A DNA stretch of 64,000 nt from Alkalimonas amylolytica (GTDB lineage Bacteria > Pseudomonadota > Gammaproteobacteria > Enterobacterales > Alteromonadaceae), in contig NZ_FNRM01000001.1 in assembly GCF_900107845.1 (NCBI RefSeq), positions 41,747 through 105,746 of the forward strand. The letters run 5' to 3'. The notes beneath the pieces are model-generated. The model was not told the DNA's origin. It worked only from the letters and a program-made list of their open reading frames with translations, and did no database searches. The translations under genes and the position numbers were made by a program. Position 1 is the first letter of the stretch. Each line of letters starts with the position of its first letter. Below are positions 8,878 to 17,232 of the stretch, one piece after another.

Positions 8878-10959
8878 ATGCTGGAATCATACGCCAGACT
8901 AACCCCAGGTGCTTTTTATCTATTTCAAGCTGATAGCTTAGGCCGTTATAGTCTGCCAGCCATCAGTGAGCAAGTCGAAGCCATCTTAGGCTACAGTGCC
9001 ACCGAGCTGAGTGCCAAACCGGAGTTAGTCTTTGATCGCATGCACCCGGACGATCGCAAACGCGTGCAAACAGATATTCAACATTCGCGCTGCAACTTGA
9101 GCATGTTTCACTGCGAATACCGGGTAAAACATCGTCAGGGACACTGGGTCTGGTTGGCTGCTCATTCCGAGCCTGAGCAGCTGGACCAAGAGTACACGTT
9201 GTGGCGCGGTTTTTTATACGATATAAGCGCCCAAAAGCAGGCTGAACAACAACTGCTGCAATCCGGCAAAGAAGCCAAAGAGTTGTTGAATCATATGATG
9301 GATGCGGTAATCAGCACCGATCAGTCCGGCAAAATTCTAAGCTTTAATCGCTCGGCACAGCTACTGCTTGGCTATAGAGAATGCGAAGCGATAGGCCAGA
9401 ACATTGCCCTGATCATGCCCAGGTCGCATGCAAAGCGACACGACAGCTATCTGGAAGAGTACCAGCAACATCAAATACCAAAGGTTGTTGGCAATAAACG
9501 CCAGCTGGAAGCCAAACACAAAGACGGTCAGTTGATCCCAATTGAACTTAGAGTCAGCGAAATCAGCGACCAGGAGGGCAAACGCTTTTTAGGCGTATTG
9601 CGTGATTTATCCGCGCACCAGCAGCAAAGCAAAATGCTGCAACAATTGCAGCAACGCGATCCGCTGACCCAGCTCCCCAATCGACAAGCGTTCTTAAAGG
9701 CCCTGGCCGAAACGGTTCGCAGCAATCTGCAGAGCCCAATGCACCATGGCCTGGTTTTGCTGGATATCGACGCCTTTAAACAACTGAATGATGCAACCAG
9801 TCATAGCTTTTGTGATCAGGTGCTGCTTGAGTTGACCAAACGCCTGAAACAACAGCTGGGAACCATGCAGCAGCTGGCCAGGGTCGGCGGTGATGAATTT
9901 GCCATTATCTGGCCATTGCTTTCAGCCGATGAGACTGAAGTGCTACCCACTTTATGCGAACAGGCGGAGCAGATGTTAAACCTGCTGGCCAACCCCATCC
10001 GATGTCAGCGTCAGGGCTGCCGCCTGACCGTCAGCATTGGCATCTGTTTGCTAAGCCCCGGTATGCGGCCCGATCAATGGCTGCACTACGCAGAATCAGC
10101 AGTGCAGCATGCCAAACTGCGGGGCAAGAATAACTACCAGGTATTTACCCCTGAGCTTGCCAGGAAGCAGCGAACGGAAGCCCGACTGGCGCTTGATCTT
10201 CGCGATGCCCTAGAGCAACAACAGCTCGAACTCTTCTTGCAAGGGCAGTTTGATCAGGCCGGTCAGCTAACCGGGGCGGAAGCTCTGCTGCGCTGGCATC
10301 ATCCGGAGCATGGCTTGGTTCCGCCCGATACCTTCATCCCACTGGCCGAAGAGTCCGGCTTGATAGTGCCCATAGGTCGCTGGCTGGTTGAACAAGCCGG
10401 CCAACTGCTGGCGAGCTGGCATAGCAACCCACTCAGTCAATCACTGCAACTGGCCATCAATATCAGCTCGCGCCAGTTTAGCGACCCTTCTTTTGTCAGC
10501 GACCTGCTTAATTGTCTGCAGCGCTATCGCTTTAACCCTAACTTGCTGCATCTGGAGCTGACCGAAAGCTTGTTGATAGACAATGCCAGTGAGGTCGCTG
10601 ATATCATGATGCGTCTAAACAGTCAGGGGCTCACTTTTTCGTTGGATGACTTTGGTACCGGTTATTCATCGCTGGCCTATCTGAAACGTTTGCCACTGCA
10701 AACACTTAAAATTGATCGTAGCTTTGTACGGGATCTATTAAACAACCCCAACGATGCGCTGATTGCACGTAGTATTGTCTCACTGGCGCACAACCTTGGC
10801 CTGAGTGTCATTGCCGAAGGTGTGGAAGAGCAGGCTCAGTTGCAGGCATTAACCCAGATGGGCTGTGGCTGTTTTCAAGGCTACTACTTTCAACGCCCCA
10901 TGCCAGTAGCGGAATTCGCCGCCCGCTATTTGCAGCACAACGCGCGCTCCACCGCCTGA
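8878..10959 (+). CDS. Soluble PAS-PAS-GGDEF-EAL c-di-GMP enzyme
   Basis: Cytoplasmic dual-domain protein of 693 residues with no membrane segment. PAS 1 (about 5-115, Met/Leu-rich, with MHPDDRKRV) is followed by PAS 2 (about 135-250), GGDEF with an intact RVGGDEF signature but no RxxD I-site at the expected place, and EAL with EALLRW, ELTES, DDFGTGYSS and AEGVEE intact. Cyclase, phosphodiesterase or both are possible. A strong Shine-Dalgarno (AGGAGG, 8865-8870) precedes the start, and the 47-bp gap to the chemoreceptor suggests cotranscription, so it may work with that receptor. A strong hairpin follows the stop. Confidence 0.92.
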   Translation: MLESYARLTPGAFYLFQADSLGRYSLPAISEQVEAILGYSATELSAKPELVFDRMHPDDRKRVQTDIQHSRCNLSMFHCEYRVKHRQGHWVWLAAHSEPEQLDQEYTLWRGFLYDISAQKQAEQQLLQSGKEAKELLNHMMDAVISTDQSGKILSFNRSAQLLLGYRECEAIGQNIALIMPRSHAKRHDSYLEEYQQHQIPKVVGNKRQLEAKHKDGQLIPIELRVSEISDQEGKRFLGVLRDLSAHQQQSKMLQQLQQRDPLTQLPNRQAFLKALAETVRSNLQSPMHHGLVLLDIDAFKQLNDATSHSFCDQVLLELTKRLKQQLGTMQQLARVGGDEFAIIWPLLSADETEVLPTLCEQAEQMLNLLANPIRCQRQGCRLTVSIGICLLSPGMRPDQWLHYAESAVQHAKLRGKNNYQVFTPELARKQRTEARLALDLRDALEQQQLELFLQGQFDQAGQLTGAEALLRWHHPEHGLVPPDTFIPLAEESGLIVPIGRWLVEQAGQLLASWHSNPLSQSLQLAINISSRQFSDPSFVSDLLNCLQRYRFNPNLLHLELTESLLIDNASEVADIMMRLNSQGLTFSLDDFGTGYSSLAYLKRLPLQTLKIDRSFVRDLLNNPNDALIARSIVSLAHNLGLSVIAEGVEEQAQLQALTQMGCGCFQGYYFQRPMPVAEFAARYLQHNARSTA

Positions 10960-10970
10960 CAACATCAGCT

Positions 10971-11006
10971 ATAACAGACGGCAGCCACATGGCTGCCGTC
11001 TGTTAT
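10971..11006. terminator. Bidirectional hairpin between GGDEF-EAL gene and folE
   Basis: A perfect 16-bp inverted repeat (arms 10971-10986 and 10991-11006, loop ACAT) lies between two convergent genes. It lacks a long T tract on either side but its GC-rich stem would halt polymerase well. It probably serves both genes. Confidence 0.8.
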
Positions 11007-11031
11007 GCTCAATTTAACTGCCGTAATAAAG

Positions 11032-11679
11032 TCAACTAAGCCGTGAAAAAAACTCCGCCCGGGTGCGGGCATCTTCACGGAAAGAGCCGCCAAGGGCGGT
11101 AGTCTGGGTTTTCGAGTTCACATCCATTACACCGCGTGCTTTAACGCAGTAGTGCACGGCTTCGATGCTGACTGCAACATTGTCAGTTTCCAGCAGGGTT
11201 TGCAGCGCCACCAGCACCTGCTCAGTTAAGCGCTCCTGCACCTGAGGACGCTGGGCAAAAAAGCGCACAATGCGGTTGATTTTCGATAAACCAATCACTT
11301 TGGTCGACGGAATGTAAGCCACAGTGGCCGTACCATCGATGGTGATAAAGTGGTGCTCGCAGGTACTCGACACACCGATATCCCGCACCTTGATCATCTC
11401 TTTGACATTCATTTTGTTGTCAATCTGAGTGACTTTCGGGAAGTTGCGATAATCCAGGCCAGAGAAAATTTCATCGACGTACATTTTGGCAATGCGATGC
11501 GGTGTTTCCGCCAGGCTGTCGTCTGCTAAATCCAGGCCCAGGGTTTGCACCACCTCAGTCATTAAAGCCGAAATTTTCTGGTACTTCTGATCACGGCTTA
11601 GCCCGGTCTCCTGCATCGGAGTTTCCAGGCCCTTTTTTTCAAGTGCGCTGCGAACGCGTATGGCTTCTTCAGATAACAT
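11032..11679 (-). CDS. folE: GTP cyclohydrolase I
   Basis: Converts GTP to 7,8-dihydroneopterin triphosphate, the first step of folate and of queuosine-type biosynthesis. It has 215 residues, close to E. coli FolE. Zinc and catalytic residues are visible in [12 protein letters not shown] and in CVKARGVMD, and the substrate region is in [20 protein letters not shown]. It is a single gene with its own short upstream region facing the DUF2750 gene, which is transcribed in the same direction 93 bp upstream. Confidence 0.97.
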   Translation of the reverse strand: MLSEEAIRVRSALEKKGLETPMQETGLSRDQKYQKISALMTEVVQTLGLDLADDSLAETPHRIAKMYVDEIFSGLDYRNFPKVTQIDNKMNVKEMIKVRDIGVSSTCEHHFITIDGTATVAYIPSTKVIGLSKINRIVRFFAQRPQVQERLTEQVLVALQTLLETDNVAVSIEAVHYCVKARGVMDVNSKTQTTALGGSFREDARTRAEFFSRLS

Positions 11680-11772
11680 AGCTTTTCCAAAACAAGGGGG
11701 AATCTACCCCTTTATACAGCGGCCCCCTGCAGCTGGTTCAACCGGAAGCTGCCACGGGTGCAAAACAACCGA

Positions 11773-12126
11773 CTATTGTACCAGACGAAGCGCTGCCAGC
11801 AAAACCGTCGGCTCCACTTCCGGGCCATTCAGCTCACTGTCCCAGTTGGTGCCAATTAAAAGGCCATCGTCGTACATTTCTTTTAACCAGCCATCACAAA
11901 ACACATCCAGCGGGATGGCTTCGGGCTGATAATCGGCCCATTCATCGCTGCAATGCGCTTTGGCATCGGCTTCAGAGGACCAAAATGGGATCACATCGGT
12001 CTCTTCAAATTCAACCGACTCCACCACCAGCAAATCTTCACCCTCTGCCAACGCATAAACCACCCCATTGGTTTTAGCGGCTTCAACAAACTGTTGATAT
12101 TTCGGATCGTGCTGTGCTTCAGACAT
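11773..12126 (-). CDS. DUF2750 domain protein
   Basis: Small acidic cytoplasmic protein of 117 residues matching DUF2750 by overall pattern (FWSSEADAKAHCSDEWADYQPEAIPLDVFCDGWL). No signal peptide or membrane segment. Members of this family are annotated without a known function and I add none. It lies upstream of folE on the same strand. Confidence 0.8.
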   Translation of the reverse strand: MSEAQHDPKYQQFVEAAKTNGVVYALAEGEDLLVVESVEFEETDVIPFWSSEADAKAHCSDEWADYQPEAIPLDVFCDGWLKEMYDDGLLIGTNWDSELNGPEVEPTVLLAALRLVQ

Positions 12127-12163
12127 AAGGCTTCACAAAGTTGACATCAATACTTCCTATTAG

Positions 12164-12328
12164 AACAGAAATCAGGGGCAAAGTGCCAGTGTTATCGGCT
12201 GCACATCGGGTACTCAACCATCAACAAATGAACTAAGCAGCGCAACTGAATTCGATGATAGAGCTAGATAGCAGCCAACCACACCCTCGGCTGAACATCA
12301 GCCTTGGTCTGCTGATCAGGTAGAAGAC
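12164..12328 (+). other. Open frame continuous with the next gene except for one TAG; possible remnant
   Basis: From 12164 the frame of the downstream gene is open apart from one TAG at 12269-12271. It encodes a lipobox-like SVIGC (Cys at 12200-12202) followed by a Ser/Thr-rich stretch, as in a lipoprotein linker. There is no start codon and no hydrophobic signal core before the Cys, because an in-frame stop sits at 12161. If real, the downstream gene is the 3' part of a decayed lipoprotein gene. The evidence is weak and chance is possible. The rest of the 12127-12328 interval shows nothing else. Confidence 0.25.
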
Positions 12329-12760
12329 TTGTTAAAAAACATCGAAAGAACCATAGCTACTTTAGATGAACTTTCAAGACGGACCGGGATCCCACAAGAT
12401 CTGAAGCAGAAAATCCTAAAAAGTACAGCATGGCTAACCAGCCAGGCATCCTGGCTGAAAAATACTACTACGGTGAGCAATCAAATTATTAATCAGAGGT
12501 TTTCTCAGATACCAGTGGAATTAACATCAATCTTAATCTCATCAGGTATAGTAAAAGCAACATCGACCAGGCCAAGCTGGCAACTCTTAGTGGGCTTAGC
12601 AGTTACTGCAACTCTGGATGCACTTGGCAACTATATAATCCAGGAAATTAATCGTAACTCCCCACCTGAAACCAGAGACTGGACAATTGAAGGTTGGGTA
12701 TGCGGTATAGCAGGCATGCATCGCTTCCGTTGTGATGGCGACGGACTCATGATTCCCTAA
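12329..12760 (+). CDS. Hypothetical protein, accessory cassette gene 1
   Basis: A 143-residue protein that I do not recognise. The start is uncertain: TTG 12329 is the only plausible start in the frame. The first half is an amphipathic helical segment (ERTIATLDELSRRTGIP), a weakly hydrophobic stretch lies at about 70-105 (WQLLVGLAVTATLDALGN), and the C-terminus carries two Cys (WVCGIAG, FRCDGDG). The next gene starts 10 bp downstream behind a good Shine-Dalgarno, so the genes 12329-14924 look like one operon. Base composition is more AT-rich than in flanking genes, consistent with acquisition. Confidence 0.5.
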   Translation: MLKNIERTIATLDELSRRTGIPQDLKQKILKSTAWLTSQASWLKNTTTVSNQIINQRFSQIPVELTSILISSGIVKATSTRPSWQLLVGLAVTATLDALGNYIIQEINRNSPPETRDWTIEGWVCGIAGMHRFRCDGDGLMIP

Positions 12761-12770
12761 GGAGACAAAT

Positions 12771-13310
12771 ATGTTTTTTCCAATTATTGTGTTAGATATT
12801 GATAATCAAGGCATTGAATTTATCAGTGCCGCTCAATCCAAAGTAACCGTTTTTCATAATATGGCCTTTCATCAAACGGGCTGGATTGATACGCGAAGCC
12901 CGGTGCTGGTGCTACTACCGGAAGGGCAAAGCTGCCCTTCTCAAGTTAGAGAAACGTTTTTTGCTGTAGACGAGGAGCGGCCGTCCAATGCTTACGCATT
13001 GACAATTTTTGATACAAACAAGGATACGCGCATTGATGCCAACGATGACTTTTACCCCTACCTGCATCTATGGCTTAGCCGAAATAAAGATGGCGACTGC
13101 CAACCTAGTGACGTTTTCCCTTTATCTGCCTTAGGCATTACCATTAATCTGGATTTTGAGCGGGTTGATGAATGGACTGTAGAAGGGCATAAAATAAACT
13201 ATAGCTTTACCTTTGATATGGACTATACCGACAGGCATGGCAATCCGGTGGTAGTGCACGGGTTGCAAGGACTGGATGTGGCCTTGCATTCAATCCCTGT
13301 TCGAAATTAA
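12771..13310 (+). CDS. Orphan EF-hand/'DLDGDG' module protein, accessory cassette gene 2
   Basis: A 179-residue protein without signal peptide. Its whole length follows, in degenerate form, the Asp-rich module seen inside very large secreted adhesins and toxins: the opening PIIVLDIDNQGIEF corresponds to the usual VLDLDGDGIE, then TGWID (usual TGWV), then an EF-hand loop DTNKDTRIDANDD with canonical Asp spacing, then LHLWLSRNKDGD and LSALGI. Here the module stands alone as a small gene with a strong start (AAGGAGACAAAT before ATG). Calcium binding by the EF-hand loop is likely from sequence; the biological role is unknown. It may be a fragment or a partner of a toxin-type system. Confidence 0.65.
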   Translation: MFFPIIVLDIDNQGIEFISAAQSKVTVFHNMAFHQTGWIDTRSPVLVLLPEGQSCPSQVRETFFAVDEERPSNAYALTIFDTNKDTRIDANDDFYPYLHLWLSRNKDGDCQPSDVFPLSALGITINLDFERVDEWTVEGHKINYSFTFDMDYTDRHGNPVVVHGLQGLDVALHSIPVRN

Positions 13311-13316
13311 GATCGT

Positions 13317-13346
13317 GAATGCAGGCAATTCTACTTGCCTGCATTC
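13317..13346 (+). terminator. Intergenic hairpin inside the accessory operon
   Basis: Perfect 12-bp inverted repeat (arms 13317-13328 and 13335-13346, loop TTCTAC) immediately after the EF-hand gene. There is no T tract, so it may act as a partial terminator or an mRNA-stabilising 3' structure. It also contains an in-frame ATG (13319) of the next frame, which argues for the later start at 13361. Confidence 0.55.
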
Positions 13347-13360
13347 TATTGAGAGCGTTT

Positions 13361-13933
13361 ATGCAGATTGTATTTACAAAAAAATTAGGGCTTTGGTGTT
13401 TAAGTAACGGCATTATCGTTGCCAGTGCCCTCCTGGCTACTTGGCTGGCTTTTTTAGATTACCTTGGAATTCTAGGTGCTTCTACAAGGCGCTATGGTGA
13501 TCCTGCTCTATGGATGATGTTTTTAACTGGTGTTGCTTTACTAGGCCTTGTTTTACTGATCTTTTGGCTTGTGCGCTACCCAAAAACCATCAGCCTTGAT
13601 GTTGCGCAAAATACTCTAATGCTTGGCAATGTCTCCAAGTCGCTGCCAGACACTGTGTCATTTCATATCACCAGTCACAGCTACGACAATCTAAAATGGT
13701 TTGGATTACGCTGCAAAGTAGGCAAAGTGACCGTCTTAAAGTTGCCGGTTGGGTTTGAAGCCAATACAAATTATCCAGAACTACTCAGCTACCTCGAGCA
13801 AAGAAACCGGCCCTTTGAGCTTCAACACGCACATTGGTTTACCAACCAACAACAACGCGATGAGGACAAAGCGCTGAATGAGCGTGGCAAGGCGTTTCTA
13901 AAAAGTAAGGATGATAAAAATAACGATGTGTAA
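13361..13933 (+). CDS. Two-TM membrane protein, accessory cassette gene 3
   Basis: A protein of 190 residues that I do not recognise. Two membrane helices (about 12-33 and 48-70) form an N-terminal hairpin, followed by a cytoplasmic domain of about 115 residues ending in a very charged tail (RDEDKALNERGKAFLKSKDDKN). The start ATG 13361 is preferred over ATG 13319, which lies inside a hairpin. The gene overlaps the Fic gene start by 8 bp (or more with the alternative start), so they are translationally coupled. A membrane partner or immunity role is conceivable but not shown. Confidence 0.55.
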   Translation: MQIVFTKKLGLWCLSNGIIVASALLATWLAFLDYLGILGASTRRYGDPALWMMFLTGVALLGLVLLIFWLVRYPKTISLDVAQNTLMLGNVSKSLPDTVSFHITSHSYDNLKWFGLRCKVGKVTVLKLPVGFEANTNYPELLSYLEQRNRPFELQHAHWFTNQQQRDEDKALNERGKAFLKSKDDKNNDV

Positions 13934-14924
13934 TACTCTGAATGCTACCAAGAAGATTCAGCCAGTTTATTCATACATACTACGCGATTATTTCTACCGC
14001 TATCTTGCTGGAGATATCGTCCTTCGTGAAGGGCGTACTGTTTCACGCCGGCAATTTATTATGGCTAAATCGGGCATTAAAAACCCTGACTCTATAGCCA
14101 TTGGGGTAGTAGCTGCCACCCAACGATTTTCTGATGCGGTTGCATTACTATGTCATAACCCAAAAATCGACATGGCTTTGCTCTGTGAAGTAAACAGTCT
14201 GCTCAGAGAGCGTACAACTCGTTTACCTGTTATACGCTCCAACCCACTACAGCTTCAATCAGCCTGCGGCCTTTATCAGCATGACTGTCCTGCGCCATCT
14301 TTATCATTGAAGATAACACAACAAGCACTCAGCGAGTTTGAGAATACCACAGCAACGATAGAGCAACTGATGGCGCTGATGGCTTCCATCATCAATGCAC
14401 ACCCTTTTTCAGATGGAAATGGCCGCACAACCAGAGCTATTTTTGAGGCTGTCTGTAACGCAAAACAGTACCCTCACTTGTCTCCATACATCTTTGTATT
14501 AACCAACAACAATATGGATGAGTTATTGAGTTTTCACCGCTCGCTTTGCAATGATAAGTTTCAGGTGAGAGGCCAAAAGTTTCTTGATAATTTCTTAGCC
14601 TGGAATGTATTGTTTCAGCAAAAGCTGAACACTTTACTCCATGAAACAACCGCAAAAATAAGCAGCAAAATGCTGCTTATGCAAACCGGCAATTGGTTTC
14701 GACCTTTACTTACCAGCTTCTGGCAGAATCCTATCATCAGCGTAAAAAGCATAACAACCAAAACAGGGGATATTGCCGACGCCAAACAAGGACTGGATAC
14801 CCTACTAACCCAGCGCGTTCTCACACTTCACACCATTGCCAATGAGCTATGCTTCGTTGCTGAGGATATACTGAGTCTTCACGAAGCAATTGAAGCAATG
14901 TTGTTTGCTAACGATAATAATTAA
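13926..14924 (+). CDS. Fic domain protein (putative AMPylase), accessory cassette gene 4
   Basis: A protein of 332 residues with a complete Fic active-site motif, HPFSDGNGRTTR, at about residues 159-170: the catalytic His, the phosphate-anchoring Asp and the GNGRxxR loop are all present. Fic enzymes usually transfer AMP from ATP to Ser/Thr/Tyr hydroxyls of a protein target. The region before the motif (1-125) and the C-terminal helical region after 200, possibly a winged helix (SVKSITTKTGDIADAKQGLDTLL), are unassigned. I see no clear (S/T)xxxE(G/N) inhibitory helix in the protein. The start may be ATG 13911 or 13926; both overlap the preceding gene. Confidence 0.8.
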   Translation: MCNTLNATKKIQPVYSYILRDYFYRYLAGDIVLREGRTVSRRQFIMAKSGIKNPDSIAIGVVAATQRFSDAVALLCHNPKIDMALLCEVNSLLRERTTRLPVIRSNPLQLQSACGLYQHDCPAPSLSLKITQQALSEFENTTATIEQLMALMASIINAHPFSDGNGRTTRAIFEAVCNAKQYPHLSPYIFVLTNNNMDELLSFHRSLCNDKFQVRGQKFLDNFLAWNVLFQQKLNTLLHETTAKISSKMLLMQTGNWFRPLLTSFWQNPIISVKSITTKTGDIADAKQGLDTLLTQRVLTLHTIANELCFVAEDILSLHEAIEAMLFANDNN

Positions 14925-15010
14925 CCTTTTGTATTACCATTAGTCGTGACTTCACTGCCTGTCTTAAATCACGTACAATCCCAGCAATTGCAACCAATGA
15001 TGTGGACGCT

Positions 15011-16672
15011 ATGGCACAGTATATTTACACCATGCATCGGGTCTCGAAAGTAGTCCCGCCGAAAAAAACCATTTTAAAAGATATTTCGCTGTCGTTTTTC
15101 CCTGGTGCCAAGATTGGCGTACTGGGTTTAAATGGCGCTGGTAAATCCACCCTGCTGCGCATTATGGCTGGGGTAGACCAGGACTTTGAAGGCGAAGCCC
15201 GGCCGCTTGCCGGCACCAAAATTGGCTATTTGCCGCAAGAGCCGGTACTGGATACCAGCAAAACCGTGCGGCAAATCGTTGAAGAAGCCGTGGCCGATGT
15301 GAAGCAGGCTTTCAGCCGGTTGGATGAAGTCTATGCCGCTTACGCCGAGGAAAACGCCGATTTTGATGCGCTGGCCAAAGAACAGGGCGAACTGGAAGCG
15401 CTAATCCAGGCCAAAGATGGCCACAACCTCGACAACACGCTGGAACGGGCCGCCGATGCACTACGCCTGCCTGCTTGGGATGCCAGCATTGAACATTTGT
15501 CCGGTGGTGAGCGCCGCCGGGTGGCTATTTGCCGCTTATTGTTGGAGCGGCCGGATATGCTGCTGCTGGATGAGCCAACCAACCACCTGGATGCCGAATC
15601 TGTGGCCTGGCTGGAGCGCTTCCTGCACGATTACCCGGGCACAGTGGTCGCCATTACCCACGACCGTTATTTTCTCGACAATGTTGCTGGCTGGATTTTG
15701 GAGCTGGACCGTGGCTATGGCATTCCCTGGGAAGGCAACTACTCGTCCTGGCTGGAGCAAAAAGAAGCCCGGTTGGCACAAGAAGAGCGCAGCGAGCAAG
15801 CCCGTCAGCGCTCCATTAAACAGGAGCTGGAATGGGTTCGCACCAACCCGAAAGGCCGCCATGCCAAGAGCAAGGCGCGGATGGCCCGCTTTGAAGAGTT
15901 GCAAAATACCGACTTTCAAAAGCGCAATGAAACCAACGAACTCTTTATTCCACCAGGCCCACGCTTGGGTGACAAGGTGCTGGAAGTCAGCCATTTACGC
16001 AAAAGCTTTGGCGATCGCTTGTTGATTGAAGATTTAAGTTTCAGCATCCCGAAAGGCGCCATTGTCGGCATTATCGGCCCGAACGGTGCCGGTAAATCAA
16101 CGCTGTTTAAGATGATCACTGGCTCCGAGCAAGCGGATTCCGGCAGCATTGAGCTCGGCGATACCGTACAGGTGGCGTCGGTTGAGCAGTTCCGTGACAG
16201 CATGAACGCTAAAAATACCGTCTGGCAGGAAATCTCTGACGGCCAGGACATTTTGCAGATTGGCAATTTCCAGCTGCAAAGCCGGGCTTATGTCGGTCGC
16301 TTTAACTTTAAAGGCAACGATCAGCAAAAATTCATTGGCGATTTATCCGGTGGTGAGCGCAACCGGGTGCATTTAGCCAAGCTGCTGCGCGCTGGCGGCA
16401 ACATGCTGCTGCTGGATGAACCGACCAACGATTTGGATGTGGAAACCTTGCGGGCACTGGAAAACGCTTTGCTGGACTTCCCGGGCTGCGCCATGGTGAT
16501 CTCGCACGATCGCTGGTTCCTCGACCGCATTGCCACCCATATTCTGGATTACCGTGATGAAGGTCAGGTGAATTTCTTCGAAGGAAACTACTCGGATTAC
16601 GAAGCCTGGATGAAAGAAACCCTGGGTGCCCAGGCACTGGAACCGCATCGTATCAAGTACAAGAAGATCTAA
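15011..16672 (+). CDS. ettA: Energy-dependent translational throttle protein EttA (ABC-F ATPase)
   Basis: Soluble ABC-F protein of 553 residues that binds the ribosomal E site and gates entry into elongation according to the ATP/ADP ratio. Two ABC domains are present: Walker A GLNGAGKST and GPNGAGKST, signature LSGGERRRVA and LSGGERNRVH, Walker B LLLDEPTNHLD and LLLDEPTNDLD. The arm and linker regions fit EttA in length (E. coli 555). ATG 15011 (MAQYIYTMHRV) matches the family N-terminus; a GTG nine bases upstream is less likely. Confidence 0.96.
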   Translation: MAQYIYTMHRVSKVVPPKKTILKDISLSFFPGAKIGVLGLNGAGKSTLLRIMAGVDQDFEGEARPLAGTKIGYLPQEPVLDTSKTVRQIVEEAVADVKQAFSRLDEVYAAYAEENADFDALAKEQGELEALIQAKDGHNLDNTLERAADALRLPAWDASIEHLSGGERRRVAICRLLLERPDMLLLDEPTNHLDAESVAWLERFLHDYPGTVVAITHDRYFLDNVAGWILELDRGYGIPWEGNYSSWLEQKEARLAQEERSEQARQRSIKQELEWVRTNPKGRHAKSKARMARFEELQNTDFQKRNETNELFIPPGPRLGDKVLEVSHLRKSFGDRLLIEDLSFSIPKGAIVGIIGPNGAGKSTLFKMITGSEQADSGSIELGDTVQVASVEQFRDSMNAKNTVWQEISDGQDILQIGNFQLQSRAYVGRFNFKGNDQQKFIGDLSGGERNRVHLAKLLRAGGNMLLLDEPTNDLDVETLRALENALLDFPGCAMVISHDRWFLDRIATHILDYRDEGQVNFFEGNYSDYEAWMKETLGAQALEPHRIKYKKI

Positions 16673-16682
16673 GCCCTACCGC

Positions 16683-16717
16683 ACAGCCACGCTCTACTCA
16701 GCGCGTGGCTGTTTCTT
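16683..16717 (+). terminator. Terminator after ettA
   Basis: Stem of 10 bp (16683-16692 pairing with 16703-16712), a 10-nt loop and a following T-rich run (TTCTTTT). It overlaps the last codons of the convergent CBS gene. Confidence 0.8.
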
Positions 16718-17116
16718 TTCCAGCGCCTGCATAATATCGCGCCAGCTTAAGATGCCAAGCGGCCGGTTAAAGCTATCCACCACCGGAATGCAAGACACGC
16801 CTTCGCGGTTAAACAGCCGCACGGCATCCATCACCTCAGCCCCTACCGACAAACTAATGGGCTGGCGATGCATCACCTGATGCACCCGCTTTTTCAGTGT
16901 TGCCAAATCTTTGGTGGTCTCAGCGGCAGTGCCAAGATTCGGGCTTAAGGCTTTAAACAAATCCCGGTCAGAAATCACGCCCATTAACTGTTTATTATCC
17001 ACCACCAGCAAATGATGAAATTTCACCTGATCGAAAATTTCTTTCACCACCGCCAGGGTATCATCGGGTGAGACGCTGACCGGGTTACGACTCATCAACT
17101 GAGTGATAGCAGGCAT
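16694..17116 (-). CDS. Two-CBS-domain protein
   Basis: About 140 residues made of two CBS motifs: repeat 1 with PVSVSPDDTLAVVKEIF and GVISDRDLFKAL, repeat 2 with PISLSVGAEVMDAVRLF and GILSWRDIMQAL. CBS pairs bind adenosine nucleotides and regulate partner proteins; a stand-alone protein like this has no assigned target. I prefer ATG 17116 (MPAITQLM) over the longer frame starting at 17137. It converges with ettA. Confidence 0.88.
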   Translation of the reverse strand: MPAITQLMSRNPVSVSPDDTLAVVKEIFDQVKFHHLLVVDNKQLMGVISDRDLFKALSPNLGTAAETTKDLATLKKRVHQVMHRQPISLSVGAEVMDAVRLFNREGVSCIPVVDSFNRPLGILSWRDIMQALEKKQPRAE

Positions 17117-17175
17117 GTTAAGGTGTCCACGATACAATAACTAAGCTAAGTGTATGATCATTTGCCGGAAAAACA

Positions 17176-17215
17176 AAAGCCGCAACACTACCAATAAAGG
17201 AGTAACTGCGGCTTT
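17176..17215 (-). terminator. Terminator after the aromatic aminotransferase gene
   Basis: A 9-bp stem (17176-17184 with 17207-17215) around a 22-nt loop, with a T-rich run on the minus strand right after it (TGTTTTTCC). It is placed 17 bp beyond the stop of the minus-strand aminotransferase gene. Confidence 0.7.
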
Positions 17216-17232
17216 GTAAAGCGAAGTAGCGC

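Noticed and set aside
13926-14924. Inhibitory (S/T)xxxE(G/N) helix in the Fic protein
   Set aside because: SEFEN at about residues 136-140 is close, but the spacing is one residue too short.
15417-16025. 202-codon ORF inside ettA
   Set aside because: Shadow frame of the well-supported ettA gene; composition and content follow codon positions of ettA.
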